A DNA stretch of 64,000 nt, from NCBI RefSeq assembly GCF_036924745.1, contig NZ_JAZHSD010000001.1:310001-374000 (forward strand), read 5' to 3'. The stretch is from Bradyrhizobium sp. AZCC 1693 (GTDB lineage Bacteria > Pseudomonadota > Alphaproteobacteria > Rhizobiales > Xanthobacteraceae). The notes under the pieces are model-generated. The model saw only the letters and a program-made list of their open reading frames with translations, did no database searches and was not told where the DNA came from. Shown here piece after piece: positions 43,519 through 51,855 of the stretch. The position numbers and the translations under genes are program-made. The stretch's first letter is position 1; each line of letters begins with the position of its first letter.

Positions 43519-45174
43519 CTACTGTTTCGGTCCGCCAAAATCCAGCGGCGGCATCTCGATCTGCGGTACCTCGATCTTGATCGTGTTCGGATCGACCGTT
43601 GAGGCAGTGCCCTTATAGTGCATCACCATCTGCGGGAACGCGATCACCAAGAGGACCATGATGACCTGGATCACGACGAACGGCACGGCGCCCCAATAGA
43701 TCTGGCCGGTGGTGACAGGATCCATGCGCTTGCCTGTCACACGATCGAGGTACGATTCTTTCGGTGCCACTGAACGCAAATAGAACAATGCGAACCCGAA
43801 CGGCGGATGCATGAATGACGTCTGCATGTTGACGCCGAGGATCACGCCGAACCAGATCAGATCGATACCGAGTTTTTCCGCCACCGGCCCGAGCAGCGGG
43901 ATGATGATGAAGGCCAGTTCGAAGAAGTCGAGGAAGAAGGCCAGAACGAAGACAAGCGCGTTGACGAAAATGAGGAAGCCGATCTGGCCGCCGGGGAGGG
44001 AAGTCAACAGGTGCTCGACCCACACGTGGCCGTTCACGCCGTAGAAAGTCAGCGAGAATACCCGCGCACCGATCAGGATGAAGACGACGAAGGCGGAAAG
44101 CTTCGCAGTCGATTCCGTCGCCTGCCGGATCAGGTCCCAACTTAGCCGTCGCTTGGCGGCGCCGAGAATGATGGCGCCGGCAGCGCCCATCGCGCCACCC
44201 TCGGTAGGGGTCGCGATGCCGATGAAGATCGTGCCGAGCACGAGGAAGATCAGGAACAGCGGCGGCACCATGACAAACGTTGTTTGTTGCGCCATCGCGG
44301 ACAGGAAGCGGAATCCCGTAAGCTTGTCGATCACCCAGTTCACGACCGCCACGAAGAAGGCGAACAGGATGCCATAGAACATGCTGAGCACGACGTAGTC
44401 GGCGCCGCGGGCCTCCGAACTGCGCATCATGAACCAGCCGAACACGCAACTGGCGATGAAAAGTGCGCCAAGAGACCATAGCCCGCGGCTGCCGTCCTTC
44501 TCGCGGAAGCCAATGGCCTCCGCCGGCAGCCCCGGAGCCGCCTTCGGGAAGATCATCGTCACCAGAAAGGCATATCCGGCATAAAGGCCCGCAAGCACGA
44601 TACCCGGGATGAAGGCGCCTTCGTACATGTCGCCGACCGACTTGCCGAGCTGGTCGGCCATCACGATCAGAACCAGCGAAGGCGGAATGATCTGCGCCAA
44701 CGTGCCTGAGGCCGCGATAATGCCCGTCGCCATCCGGCGGTCGTAACCATAGCGCAACATGATCGGCAGCGAGATCAGGCCCATCGAGATCACGGAAGCG
44801 GCAACGACGCCGGTCGTAGCTGCCAGCAGGGCGCCGACGAACACGACGGCATAGGCGAGACCGCCGCGGATGGTGCCGAATAATTGTCCGATGGTATCGA
44901 GCAAGTCCTCGGCCATGCCGGATCGCTCCAGCACCAATCCCATGAAAGTAAAGAACGGGATCGCGAGCAGCGTGTCGTTGTTCATCACGCCGTAAACGCG
45001 CTCGGGAAGCGCTTGCAGGAAGTCCGGGCGGAACTCTCCCAGTTGAATGCCCACGATGGCGTAAAGCAGACCGACCGCGCCGAGCGAAAATGCCGCCGGA
45101 TAGCCAAGCAGCAGCATGATCACCAGCGACGCGAACATAATTGGCGCCATGTTGGCGATAAGAAAGGCTGTCAT
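43519..45174 (-). CDS. TRAP large permease, FcbT3/DctM type (copy 1)
   Basis: A 551-residue membrane protein with about 14-16 hydrophobic spans, longer than classical DctM (about 430) because of an insertion near residues 215-270 that is typical of the FcbT3/TakM group. Conserved parts include IPFFTFMGLVLERSGMAEDL and GTLAQIIPPSLVLIVMADQL. The C-terminal tail IEMPPLDFGGPKQ is nearly the same as that of copy 2. It drives Na+-coupled uptake together with DctQ. It lies downstream of dctQ copy 1 (28-bp gap). Confidence 0.92.
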   Translation of the reverse strand: MTAFLIANMAPIMFASLVIMLLLGYPAAFSLGAVGLLYAIVGIQLGEFRPDFLQALPERVYGVMNNDTLLAIPFFTFMGLVLERSGMAEDLLDTIGQLFGTIRGGLAYAVVFVGALLAATTGVVAASVISMGLISLPIMLRYGYDRRMATGIIAASGTLAQIIPPSLVLIVMADQLGKSVGDMYEGAFIPGIVLAGLYAGYAFLVTMIFPKAAPGLPAEAIGFREKDGSRGLWSLGALFIASCVFGWFMMRSSEARGADYVVLSMFYGILFAFFVAVVNWVIDKLTGFRFLSAMAQQTTFVMVPPLFLIFLVLGTIFIGIATPTEGGAMGAAGAIILGAAKRRLSWDLIRQATESTAKLSAFVVFILIGARVFSLTFYGVNGHVWVEHLLTSLPGGQIGFLIFVNALVFVLAFFLDFFELAFIIIPLLGPVAEKLGIDLIWFGVILGVNMQTSFMHPPFGFALFYLRSVAPKESYLDRVTGKRMDPVTTGQIYWGAVPFVVIQVIMVLLVIAFPQMVMHYKGTASTVDPNTIKIEVPQIEMPPLDFGGPKQ

Positions 45175-45202
45175 CTCTTGTCCTCTGCCTGCGCGCTTGC
45201 GA

Positions 45203-45784
45203 TCAGCGTTTTTCGATCGCCTCGACCAGGTGTTCGACCTCGGCCTCGAGCGCGTGGACCTGTGATGCGTGTGGATCCGGAATAAGGCCGCGCATCACGG
45301 CGATGCGCTTGATGAGCTCGGAGATGCCCTGAACCAGCAAGAACGCGAAACCGATGATAACCAGCGATTTAGCCGGCCATTGCGGAAGCCCGCCTGCGTT
45401 GCCCGACTGCTCGTTGACTTCGAACGACCGCATAAAGAACGGGCCGCCGGTGATGATCATAACGACGCACAGCGGAATCAGAAAGAAAGCGTGTCCAACG
45501 ACATCGATCACGCTGCGTGCGGTCTTCGGCAGCCCGTTACTGACGATGTCGATCCGGATGTGTTCGTTGTCGAGCAAGGTCCACGGCGAGCAAAGGAGAA
45601 AGACGATGCTGAAAAGCACCCATTGCAGCTCAAGCCATGAGTTGGATGAAATGTCGAGCGTCTTGCGCAATACGGCGTTGACGGCCGATATCACCACGGC
45701 AACGAGAATCAGCCAGGCCAGACGCTTGCCCGTCCACCTCGTGAACGCGTCGATTCCACGGCTCAGTTTCAAGAGCGCTTGCAA
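45203..45784 (-). CDS. TRAP small permease, FcbT2/DctQ type (copy 1)
   Basis: A protein of 193 residues when read from the TTG at 45784, with four hydrophobic spans and the DctQ signature NSWLELQWVLFSIVFLLCSP and NEHIRIDIV. I prefer the TTG because GGGGAGGG lies six bases upstream and because the DNA between it and the in-frame ATG at 45862 is part of a leader shared with the non-coding region before dctQ copy 2, where the ATG is ACG and the frame is broken. It partners DctM copy 1. Confidence 0.85.
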   Translation of the reverse strand: MQALLKLSRGIDAFTRWTGKRLAWLILVAVVISAVNAVLRKTLDISSNSWLELQWVLFSIVFLLCSPWTLLDNEHIRIDIVSNGLPKTARSVIDVVGHAFFLIPLCVVMIITGGPFFMRSFEVNEQSGNAGGLPQWPAKSLVIIGFAFLLVQGISELIKRIAVMRGLIPDPHASQVHALEAEVEHLVEAIEKR

Positions 45785-45790
45785 CAGTAA

Positions 45791-45870
45791 CCCTCCCCAA
45801 TTCGCATCTGCAGTCTTGACGGCACCCTGAGGGCGCAGCGGCTTGTCCAGCCGGGCTAGCATGAAGCCAT
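45791..45870 (-). promoter_or_regulatory. Conserved dctQ leader RNA, copy A
   Basis: On the minus strand: hairpin P1 CGGCT-GGACA-AGCCG (45839-45853), directly followed by hairpin P2 CTGCGCCCTCAGGGTGCCG (45820-45838), the linker GTCAAGAC, and the ribosome binding site GGGGAGGG (45791-45798). The same block precedes dctQ copy 2 with compensatory pair changes. It is probably a cis-regulatory leader of the transporter operon. Confidence 0.6.
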
Positions 45871-45873
45871 CGC

Positions 45874-45902
45874 ACCAAACCAGCGGGCGCGGCCGTCGTC
45901 AA
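45874..45902 (-). promoter_or_regulatory. Promoter of dctQM copy 1
   Basis: On the minus strand TTGACG (45897-45902), 17 bp, then TTTGGT (45874-45879). The -35 hexamer and the spacing are identical before dctQM copy 2. Confidence 0.55.
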
Positions 45903-45991
45903 TTGGAAGTTTGTTGATATTGAAAGGGAATTAGCCTTGTGGATCGGGGTCGTCCAGCCCCCGGGCGCCGGCCTGTCTGGACCCGTGCTCG

Positions 45992-47593
45992 CTATTGCTT
46001 TTGAGGGCCGAAATCCAGCGGCGGGAGCTCGATTTCCGGCACCACGATCTTGACCTTGCTGAGATCGACGTCGACCGGTTTGTCGAGCAAAGCCGTCACC
46101 GTGACGGGGAAGGCGATCACGATCGCCACCATGATCGCCTGCAGGCCGATCCAGGGCAGCGCCCCCCAATAGATGTCGGAACTCTTGACCTCCTTCGGTG
46201 CGACACCACGCAGGTAGAACAGCGCAAAACCAAACGGCGGATGCAGGAACGATGTCTGCATGTTGACGCAGAGCATGACACCGAACCAGATCAGCGCGGC
46301 ATCGGGTCCGACGACCGGCGCCAGCACCTTCTGCGCGATCGGCGCCACCATCGGCAGGATGATGAAGGCGATCTCGAAGAAGTCGAGGAAGAATGCCAGG
46401 AAGAAGATGAAGAGGTTGATGAAGATCAGGAAGCCCCAGACACCGCCGGGAAGCGAGGTCAGATGGTGCTCGAGCCAGACGCCGCCGGAGACGCCGAGGA
46501 ACACCACCGAAAAGCAGGTCGAGCCGATCAGGATGAACACCACCATGGTGGAGAGCCGCATGGTCGACTCGTAGCCCTGTCTGATCAGATCGCGCAGGTC
46601 CGGAATGCGGACGGCTTCCAGGCAGAGCCAGACAACGGCGAGATAGACCACCGCGAAGGTCAGCTTGAACAGCTTGCCTTCACCGAGCATGATTCCGACG
46701 ATAGCGCCGACGCCGGTGGCGGCGACGCCGATCAGCAGCATCTTGTGGCCCTTGCTGCTCAGCTCCTTGTGGTGAATGGCGGCGAGAACGATGGCGCCGA
46801 TCGCTCCCATCGCGCCGGCTTCGGTCGGCGTCGCCAGACCGAGCATCATGGTGCCGAGCACCACGAAGATCAGCACGGCCGAGGGAATGATGCCCATCAG
46901 GCATTTGCGCCACAGCGGCCAGCCGGTCAGTGTCCGCGCTTCCTTCGGAACCGCGGGGACGTGACTTGGCTTGAAGATGCCGAGGAAGAACGTGTAGCCG
47001 GCGAACAGGGCGATCTGGAGCACCGAGGGCCCCCAGGCGCCGAGATACATGTCGCCGACCGACTTGCCGAGCTGGTCGGCCATCACGATCAGCACCAGCG
47101 AGGGCGGCACCAACTGGGTGATGGTGCCGGATGCGGCGAGCACGCCGGTGATGTAGCGGACGTTATAGCCGTAGCGCAGCATTACCGGCATCGAGATCAG
47201 GGCCATGGCGATGACCTGCGCCGCCACCGTGCCGGTGATCGCGCCAAGGATGAAGCCGACGATGATGACGGAATAGCCGAGGCCGCCGCGAATCGGGCCG
47301 AACAACTGGCCCATCGAATCCAGCATGTCTTCGGCGAGACCGCACCGCTCGAGGACCGAGCCCATGAAGGTGAAGAAGGGGATCGCCAGCAGCAATTCGT
47401 TGGAAAGCACGCTGCCGAAGATGCGCCCCGGTATAGCCTGCAGGAAGTTCATGTCGAAGAAGCCGAGATAGATCGACAGGAACCCGAACGACAGGCCGAG
47501 CGCGGCCAGCGTGAAGGCCACCGGGAAGCCGATCAGCATGGCCAGAATCAAGCCGCCGAACATTAGCGGCGGCATCATTTCCAGCGTGATCAT
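45992..47593 (-). CDS. TRAP large permease, FcbT3/DctM type (copy 2)
   Basis: A 533-residue paralogue of DctM copy 1, with the same long architecture. Motifs: IPFFTFMGSVLERCGLAEDM, GTITQLVPPSLVLIVMADQL, and the tail IELPPLDFGPQKQ. The ATG at 47593 overlaps the dctQ copy 2 stop by four bases (ATGA), indicating translational coupling. The longer frame to 47968 overlaps dctQ completely and is not real. It forms the second TRAP permease of the window. Confidence 0.92.
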   Translation of the reverse strand: MITLEMMPPLMFGGLILAMLIGFPVAFTLAALGLSFGFLSIYLGFFDMNFLQAIPGRIFGSVLSNELLLAIPFFTFMGSVLERCGLAEDMLDSMGQLFGPIRGGLGYSVIIVGFILGAITGTVAAQVIAMALISMPVMLRYGYNVRYITGVLAASGTITQLVPPSLVLIVMADQLGKSVGDMYLGAWGPSVLQIALFAGYTFFLGIFKPSHVPAVPKEARTLTGWPLWRKCLMGIIPSAVLIFVVLGTMMLGLATPTEAGAMGAIGAIVLAAIHHKELSSKGHKMLLIGVAATGVGAIVGIMLGEGKLFKLTFAVVYLAVVWLCLEAVRIPDLRDLIRQGYESTMRLSTMVVFILIGSTCFSVVFLGVSGGVWLEHHLTSLPGGVWGFLIFINLFIFFLAFFLDFFEIAFIILPMVAPIAQKVLAPVVGPDAALIWFGVMLCVNMQTSFLHPPFGFALFYLRGVAPKEVKSSDIYWGALPWIGLQAIMVAIVIAFPVTVTALLDKPVDVDLSKVKIVVPEIELPPLDFGPQKQ

Positions 47594-48129
47594 TGGGTCG
47601 GCCTCTCGTATTTCGCATCGATCACGACATAGCCTTTCAGTGCAGCGATGCGCTTGATCACCTCGGAGACGCCTTGCAGCGCCAGGAAAACGAAGCCCAC
47701 GGGAACGACGAGCTTGATCGGCCAGCGCAGCAGGCCGCCGGCATTGCTCGAGGTCTCGCCGACGGCGTAGGCCTGCATGAAAAACGGCCACGACAGATAG
47801 CTGAGCAGCAGGCAGGACGGGATCAGGAAGCAAAGCGTTCCGATCAGGTCGAGCCGGAGCTGGCCGCGCTCGGACAGCATCAGATAGAGAATTTCGACGC
47901 GAACATGCTCGTTCTTCTTGAACGTGTAGGACGCGCCGAACATCACGAAGACGGCGAACATGTACCACTGCAGTTCGAGCCAGGCGTTGGAGCTGTAGCC
48001 GAACGCGTAGCGGATCATCGCATTGGCGGCGCTCACCACGCAGGCTGCGAGCACGAGCCAGTTGCAGACGCCGCCTAGTTTCTCATTGAGCCAATCGATT
48101 GAATTACTCAGTGCCAACAACGGGCGCAT
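47590..48129 (-). CDS. TRAP small permease, FcbT2/DctQ type (copy 2)
   Basis: A 179-residue protein with four spans and NAWLELQWYMFAVFVMFGAS, NEHVRVEIL as in copy 1. I chose ATG 48129, which has GAGGAG eight bases upstream; an in-frame GTG at 48147 is an alternative. Unlike copy 1 it does not start at the conserved leader's ribosome binding site; a 47-codon ORF lies between. Its stop overlaps the dctM copy 2 start. Confidence 0.9.
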   Translation of the reverse strand: MRPLLALSNSIDWLNEKLGGVCNWLVLAACVVSAANAMIRYAFGYSSNAWLELQWYMFAVFVMFGASYTFKKNEHVRVEILYLMLSERGQLRLDLIGTLCFLIPSCLLLSYLSWPFFMQAYAVGETSSNAGGLLRWPIKLVVPVGFVFLALQGVSEVIKRIAALKGYVVIDAKYERPTQ

Positions 48130-48148
48130 TATGCTCTCCTCGGACACG

Positions 48149-48292
48149 TCATCGACGCGCCGGATTTTTCATGGATATTGCGTAGCATCCCCTCGCCAGG
48201 CACGCAGAGCCGCCGCCGCACGGCGGGCGCGCGGGTTCGTTCCGGCGCGAAACGCGCGCAGATCCACAGCTCATTCGCTGGAGCGATTGCAA
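48149..48292 (-). CDS. Possible 47-codon leader ORF before dctQ copy 2
   Basis: From a TTG at 48292, eight bases after GGGGGAGG, the frame runs 47 codons to TGA at 48149, 20 bases before the dctQ start. The TTG and its ribosome binding site align with the real start of dctQ copy 1 (TTGCAA.CGCTC in both). The deduced product is Arg/Cys/Gly-rich (starts MQSLQRMSCGSARVSRRNEP) and does not resemble DctQ, so it is either a leader peptide or a relic of an old dctQ start. Confidence 0.35.
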   Translation of the reverse strand: MQSLQRMSCGSARVSRRNEPARPPCGGGSACLARGCYAISMKNPARR

Positions 48293-48299
48293 CGATAGT

Positions 48300-48384
48300 C
48301 CTCCCCCATCCCGTGCTTACCGCCGTCTTGACTGCACCTTGAAGATGCAGCGGCCTGTCCCGGCCGTGCTGGCGTGAAAGCAGT
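48300..48384 (-). promoter_or_regulatory. Conserved dctQ leader RNA, copy B
   Basis: On the minus strand: P1 CGGCC-GGGACA-GGCCG (48351-48366), then P2 CTGCATCTTCAAGGTGCAG (48332-48350), linker GTCAAGAC, and GGGGGAGG (48300-48307). The closing pair of P1 is T-A in copy A and C-G here; in P2 a C-G pair becomes T-A and another G-U pair becomes A-T, so pairing is kept while sequence changes. Confidence 0.6.
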
Positions 48385-48387
48385 CGC

Positions 48388-48416
48388 ACCATTTCAGCGC
48401 GGCGAGGCGGCGTCAA
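48388..48416 (-). promoter_or_regulatory. Promoter of dctQM copy 2
   Basis: On the minus strand TTGACG (48411-48416), 17 bp, then AATGGT (48388-48393), aligned with the promoter of copy 1. Confidence 0.55.
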
Positions 48417-48485
48417 TTGGGGTATGGAAAATCGGCGCGCAGGGTCAATTGTTGCGCGAAAAGCCTTAATCCGGCACCGAAAATT

Positions 48486-49514
48486 TCAACCGCCGGTAAC
48501 GCTCATATGGCGGCTAACGCTGGGACGGTTATGCCGGCGGTCGATGATGAAGTCGTGGCCCTTTGGCTTCAGCCCGATCGCGCGGTCGATCGCGGCCGAC
48601 AGCAAATCATTGTCGGCGGAGGCTCGCAACGGCTTGCGCAAATCGGAGGCATCCTCGTGGCCGAGGCAGGTGTGCAGCGTGCCGGTGCAGGTGATCCGTA
48701 CCCGGTTACAGGACTCGCAGAAATTATGGGTCATCGGCGTGATGAAGCCGAGCTTGCCGCCGGTCTCGCTGACCCGGACATAGCGGGCGGGGCCGCCGGT
48801 ATCGTCGTCGAGGTCGGTCAGCGTGTAGTGCTTGGCGAGGCGGGCGCGCAGCAGCGACAGCGGCACGTACTGGTCGATCCGGCCTTCGCCGATGTCGCCC
48901 ATCGGCATGACTTCGATCAGCGTCAGCGCCATGCCCTTGCCGTGCGCCCATTCCATCAGCGCGGGGATTTCCTCCTCGTTCATGTTCTTCAGCGCCACCG
49001 CGTTGATCTTGACCGCAAGGCCTGCGTTGCGCGCGGCTTCGATGCCGGCCAGAACCTTGTCGAGATCGCCCCAGCGGGTGATGGCGCGGAACTTCTGCGC
49101 ATCGAGCGTGTCGAGCGAGACGTTGACGCGGCGAACGCCGCAATCGTGCAATTCGCCGGCGAAGCGCGCCAGTTGCGAAGCGTTGGTGGTCAGCGTCAGT
49201 TCATCCAGCGCGCCGCTTCCCAGATGCCGCGACAGCGAGCGCACCAGCGACATCACGTTGCGCCGGACCAGCGGCTCGCCGCCGGTGAGGCGGATCTTGC
49301 GCACGCCCTTGGCGATGAAGGCCGAGCACAGCCGGTCGAGTTCTTCCAGCGTCAAGAGATCGGCTTTCGGCAGAAAAGTCATGTCCTCGGACATGCAGTA
49401 GAAACAGCGCAGATCGCATCGATCGGTCACCGACACGCGCAGATACCGGATGGTCCGGCCGAACGGATCGACCATCGGACGGAACAATTGATCGGGTGAC
49501 GGGGATCCGCTCAT
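48486..49514 (-). CDS. moaA: GTP 3',8-cyclase (molybdenum cofactor synthesis)
   Basis: A 342-residue radical-SAM protein. The N-terminal cluster motif CDLRCFYC has Cys33, Cys37, Cys40; the C-terminal cluster is [22 protein letters not shown] near residues 260-280, binding the second 4Fe-4S. It ends near but without the canonical GG tail spaced as in E. coli (VTGG here, which matches the conserved double Gly). It converts GTP to the cyclic intermediate of molybdopterin. No other moa gene is adjacent. Its ribosome-binding region is made of three 11-bp tandem repeats (49515-49547). Confidence 0.95.
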   Translation of the reverse strand: MSGSPSPDQLFRPMVDPFGRTIRYLRVSVTDRCDLRCFYCMSEDMTFLPKADLLTLEELDRLCSAFIAKGVRKIRLTGGEPLVRRNVMSLVRSLSRHLGSGALDELTLTTNASQLARFAGELHDCGVRRVNVSLDTLDAQKFRAITRWGDLDKVLAGIEAARNAGLAVKINAVALKNMNEEEIPALMEWAHGKGMALTLIEVMPMGDIGEGRIDQYVPLSLLRARLAKHYTLTDLDDDTGGPARYVRVSETGGKLGFITPMTHNFCESCNRVRITCTGTLHTCLGHEDASDLRKPLRASADNDLLSAAIDRAIGLKPKGHDFIIDRRHNRPSVSRHMSVTGG

Positions 49515-49547
49515 TCAAGCTGCCTTCAAGCTGCCTTGCAACTGCCT
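49515..49547 (-). repeat. Tandem 11-bp repeats over the moaA ribosome binding site
   Basis: On the plus strand TCAAGCTGCCT occurs twice in a row (49515-49525, 49526-49536), followed by a third degenerate unit TGCAACTGCCT (49537-49547). They end one base before the moaA start codon, so each unit supplies an AAGGCAG on the mRNA. Confidence 0.75.
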
Positions 49548-49660
49548 GGTACCGAGGTCTTCACGTGTTGGCTCGCTAGCATAATCTAGGCACGTTGTAA
49601 GGCGCCTACAATCAGCAAGCTTGCGGGTGCAGTGCGAGGTCCGGCAGGGGGGCGCCGGAT

Positions 49661-50104
49661 TCAGCGGGTCGCGGGCTGCGCCGGGGCCGGGTTCGGCGCC
49701 GCGGCAGCCTTGGGCGGTTTCGGCTTCTTCGGGCGCATCGGCTTGCGCGCCTTCGGCGGCGGCGCGGCCGGCCTGAGTTCCGCGAACACCGGACTGGGCT
49801 CGATGATGGTCGTCGGCGGCGAGGCAAAATCGCCGGGATTGCGGATCACCTGGACCGGAACCGTGACCGGCTGGAACTTGGGGCTGGCGAAGGTGACGGA
49901 GAAGCCGGCGTCGGGTGCGGGCACGTCGATCGAGCAGGGGGTCTTGCAGGCTGGTCCGAGCGAGGTCGTTGCATCCGCTCCCGGTGGCACCGATTCCATC
50001 GCAACCTTCACCACCGGCGGCGCCGGCTTGAAGGAATCAAGAGAAAGCGACGAGCAGCCGGCGAGGCTCGCTCCGGTGACGGCTATCGCGACGACACGAT
50101 GCAT
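49661..50104 (-). CDS. Lipoprotein with PEGA-like segment and Pro/Lys tail
   Basis: A 147-residue protein. MHRVVAIAVTGASLAGCSSL has a lipobox (LAGC). VAMESVPPGADATTSLGPAC then KTPCSIDVPAPDAGFSVTF resembles a PEGA domain, a surface-layer-like beta sandwich. The C-terminal 35 residues are rich in Pro, Lys and Ala (KARKPMRPKKPKPPKAAAA), possibly for peptidoglycan contact. The function is unknown. Confidence 0.75.
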   Translation of the reverse strand: MHRVVAIAVTGASLAGCSSLSLDSFKPAPPVVKVAMESVPPGADATTSLGPACKTPCSIDVPAPDAGFSVTFASPKFQPVTVPVQVIRNPGDFASPPTTIIEPSPVFAELRPAAPPPKARKPMRPKKPKPPKAAAAPNPAPAQPATR

Positions 50105-50258
50105 GATTGATCACTCTGAACTTGCGGCAATCCGCCACAATCCCCAATGGCAAACCATAGGAGCGCAAGAACAAAGCTGCAACCAATCAGGGCTAAATCG
50201 TTAAAGAATGGTTAACGCTGAACATTAGCGTTTCTAATACATCCGGTGAATCAGAAGG

Positions 50259-50945
50259 TTAAGTCCGGGACGCGACCCTGCTGAGGCTTTCCACCGCCGT
50301 CGGCAGCTCGCGCATATGGCCGATCAGCCGGTCGGGCTTCAGTTCGGCGATCGGCACATCGGTGTAGCCGAACTCGACGCCGATCACGGGAATGCCGGCC
50401 CGCCGCGCCACGCCGACGTCGGGGCCGGCGTCGCCGACCATGATGGTCGCAGCCAGGTCGCCGCCCGCCCGCGCCACCGTCTGCTGCAGGATGATGGGGT
50501 CAGGCTTGGAGACGCCGAACGTATCGGCGCCGCAGATGGCGGAAAATCGTTCGCTCAGGCCCAGTTGGTCGAGCAGCCGCTTCGACAGCCATTCCAGCTT
50601 GTTGGTGCACACCGCGAAGCGGCAGCCCTGCGCCGCAAGCTGATCGAGGGCGGCTTCCAACCCCTCGAACGGCCGCGAGGCGTCCGCAATGTGGGCGGCG
50701 TAATAGTCAATGAAATCGCGCATGAGGCGGTTGACGTCTTCCACGCTCATCGCCTGGCCTTCCAGCTCGAGCCCGCGCTCGATCAGCTTGCGGGCGCCGG
50801 CGCCGATCATGTTGCGCGCCGATTTCAGAGGCACCGGCGGCAGGCCTTCACGGCCGAGCACGAAATTGAGCGCGGCGATCAGGTCGGGCGCGGTGTCGAC
50901 GAGGGTGCCGTCGAGGTCGAAGACAACAGTGCGGGGAAGGGTCAT
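50259..50945 (-). CDS. gph: Phosphoglycolate phosphatase (HAD family)
   Basis: A 228-residue HAD phosphatase. Motif I is VVFDLDGTLVDT (residues 8-19), motif II VCTNK near 112, motif III KPDPIIL near 145 and motif IV VGDAGPDV near 166. Length and cap type match Gph, which removes 2-phosphoglycolate (from DNA repair or RuBisCO oxygenation). Other small sugar phosphates are possible. It is transcribed alone. Confidence 0.85.
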   Translation of the reverse strand: MTLPRTVVFDLDGTLVDTAPDLIAALNFVLGREGLPPVPLKSARNMIGAGARKLIERGLELEGQAMSVEDVNRLMRDFIDYYAAHIADASRPFEGLEAALDQLAAQGCRFAVCTNKLEWLSKRLLDQLGLSERFSAICGADTFGVSKPDPIILQQTVARAGGDLAATIMVGDAGPDVGVARRAGIPVIGVEFGYTDVPIAELKPDRLIGHMRELPTAVESLSRVASRT

Positions 50946-51013
50946 GGGAATTCGCTAGCGGCAGGCAAAGCATCATGCAAGTAGGGAAGTTCAAAATCCC
51001 GGGAGGAACCGCC

Positions 51014-51843
51014 ATGCGAGAGTTTGCCGGCAAGACAGCCTTTGTGACCGGCGGAGCCGCAGGCATCGGACTTGCGCTCGGCCGGGCGTTTGCTCAACCG
51101 GCATGAAAGTGATGCTGGCGGATATCGAGACGGATGCGCTGCAGGCCGCCGTCAAGGGCCTGCAGGAAATCTCTCCCGACATACGCGGCACCATCTGCGA
51201 TGTGGCCGACGCCGCAAGTGTCGAGCGCGCGGCGAAGGCTGCATTCGACGCCTTTGGGAATGTGCATGTGGTCTGCAACAATGCCGGTGTCGCTGCCGGC
51301 GGCGGTTTCGACCACATCTCGCTGGATAATTGGCGATGGGTGATCGACGTCAATCTGATGGGCGTGCTTTACGGCATCAAAAGCTTTCTGCCGCACATCC
51401 GCGCCCATGGCGAAGGCGGCCATATCGTCAACACCGCGTCGATGGCGGGTATGCAGACCGGTTTGGGATTCAGCCCTTATGGGGCGACCAAATTTGCCGT
51501 CGTCAGCATGTCTGAGGGTCTTAGCCTTCAGCTCAAGCCGCTCGGCATCGGCGTCAGCGTATTGTGCCCGAGCTTTGTCCGCACCCGCATCGGCGAGAGC
51601 GGGCGCAACCGGCCGGAGCGCTACGGGCAGTCGCAGCCGCTCGATCCTGCCGCTCCGGCGGCAGCCATGGTGGCTGAGATCGCGAGACAGATCGAGGCGG
51701 GGCTCGATCCCGCGACCGTCGCCGCGCGCGTGCTGGAGGCCATTCGCCAGGATGAACTCTACATTTTCACCCATCCCGGCATGCGCGCCGAGGTCGAGCC
51801 GCGATTTGCCGCCATTCTGGCCGCAATGGACAAGGTGCGATAG
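51014..51843 (+). pseudogene. SDR-family dehydrogenase with one-base frameshift
   Basis: The ATG at 51014 (ribosome binding site GGGAGGAACC) reads MREFAGKTAFVTGGAAGIGL with the TGGAAGIG nucleotide-binding motif, but stops after 30 codons at a TGA near 51104. The matching continuation, MKVMLADIETDALQ and on to 51843, lies in the +2 frame: inserting one base between CAA and CCGGC at about 51097 restores AFAQAGMKVMLADIE and a 276-residue SDR (NNAG motif near 88, Tyr and Lys of YGATK near 155-159). It is either inactivated by a single deletion or carries a sequencing error. Had it been intact it would be a typical classical SDR. Confidence 0.85.
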
Positions 51844-51855
51844 CGGTTTCCCATC

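Noticed and set aside
45995..47566. Plus-strand ORF of 523 codons
   Set aside because: Antisense to dctM copy 2; extremely rich in Asp, His, Arg and Glu, the usual result of reading a hydrophobic membrane gene backwards.
47594..47968. N-terminal extension of dctM copy 2
   Set aside because: It overlaps the whole end of dctQ copy 2 in another frame; the ATGA overlap at 47590-47593 is the expected junction.
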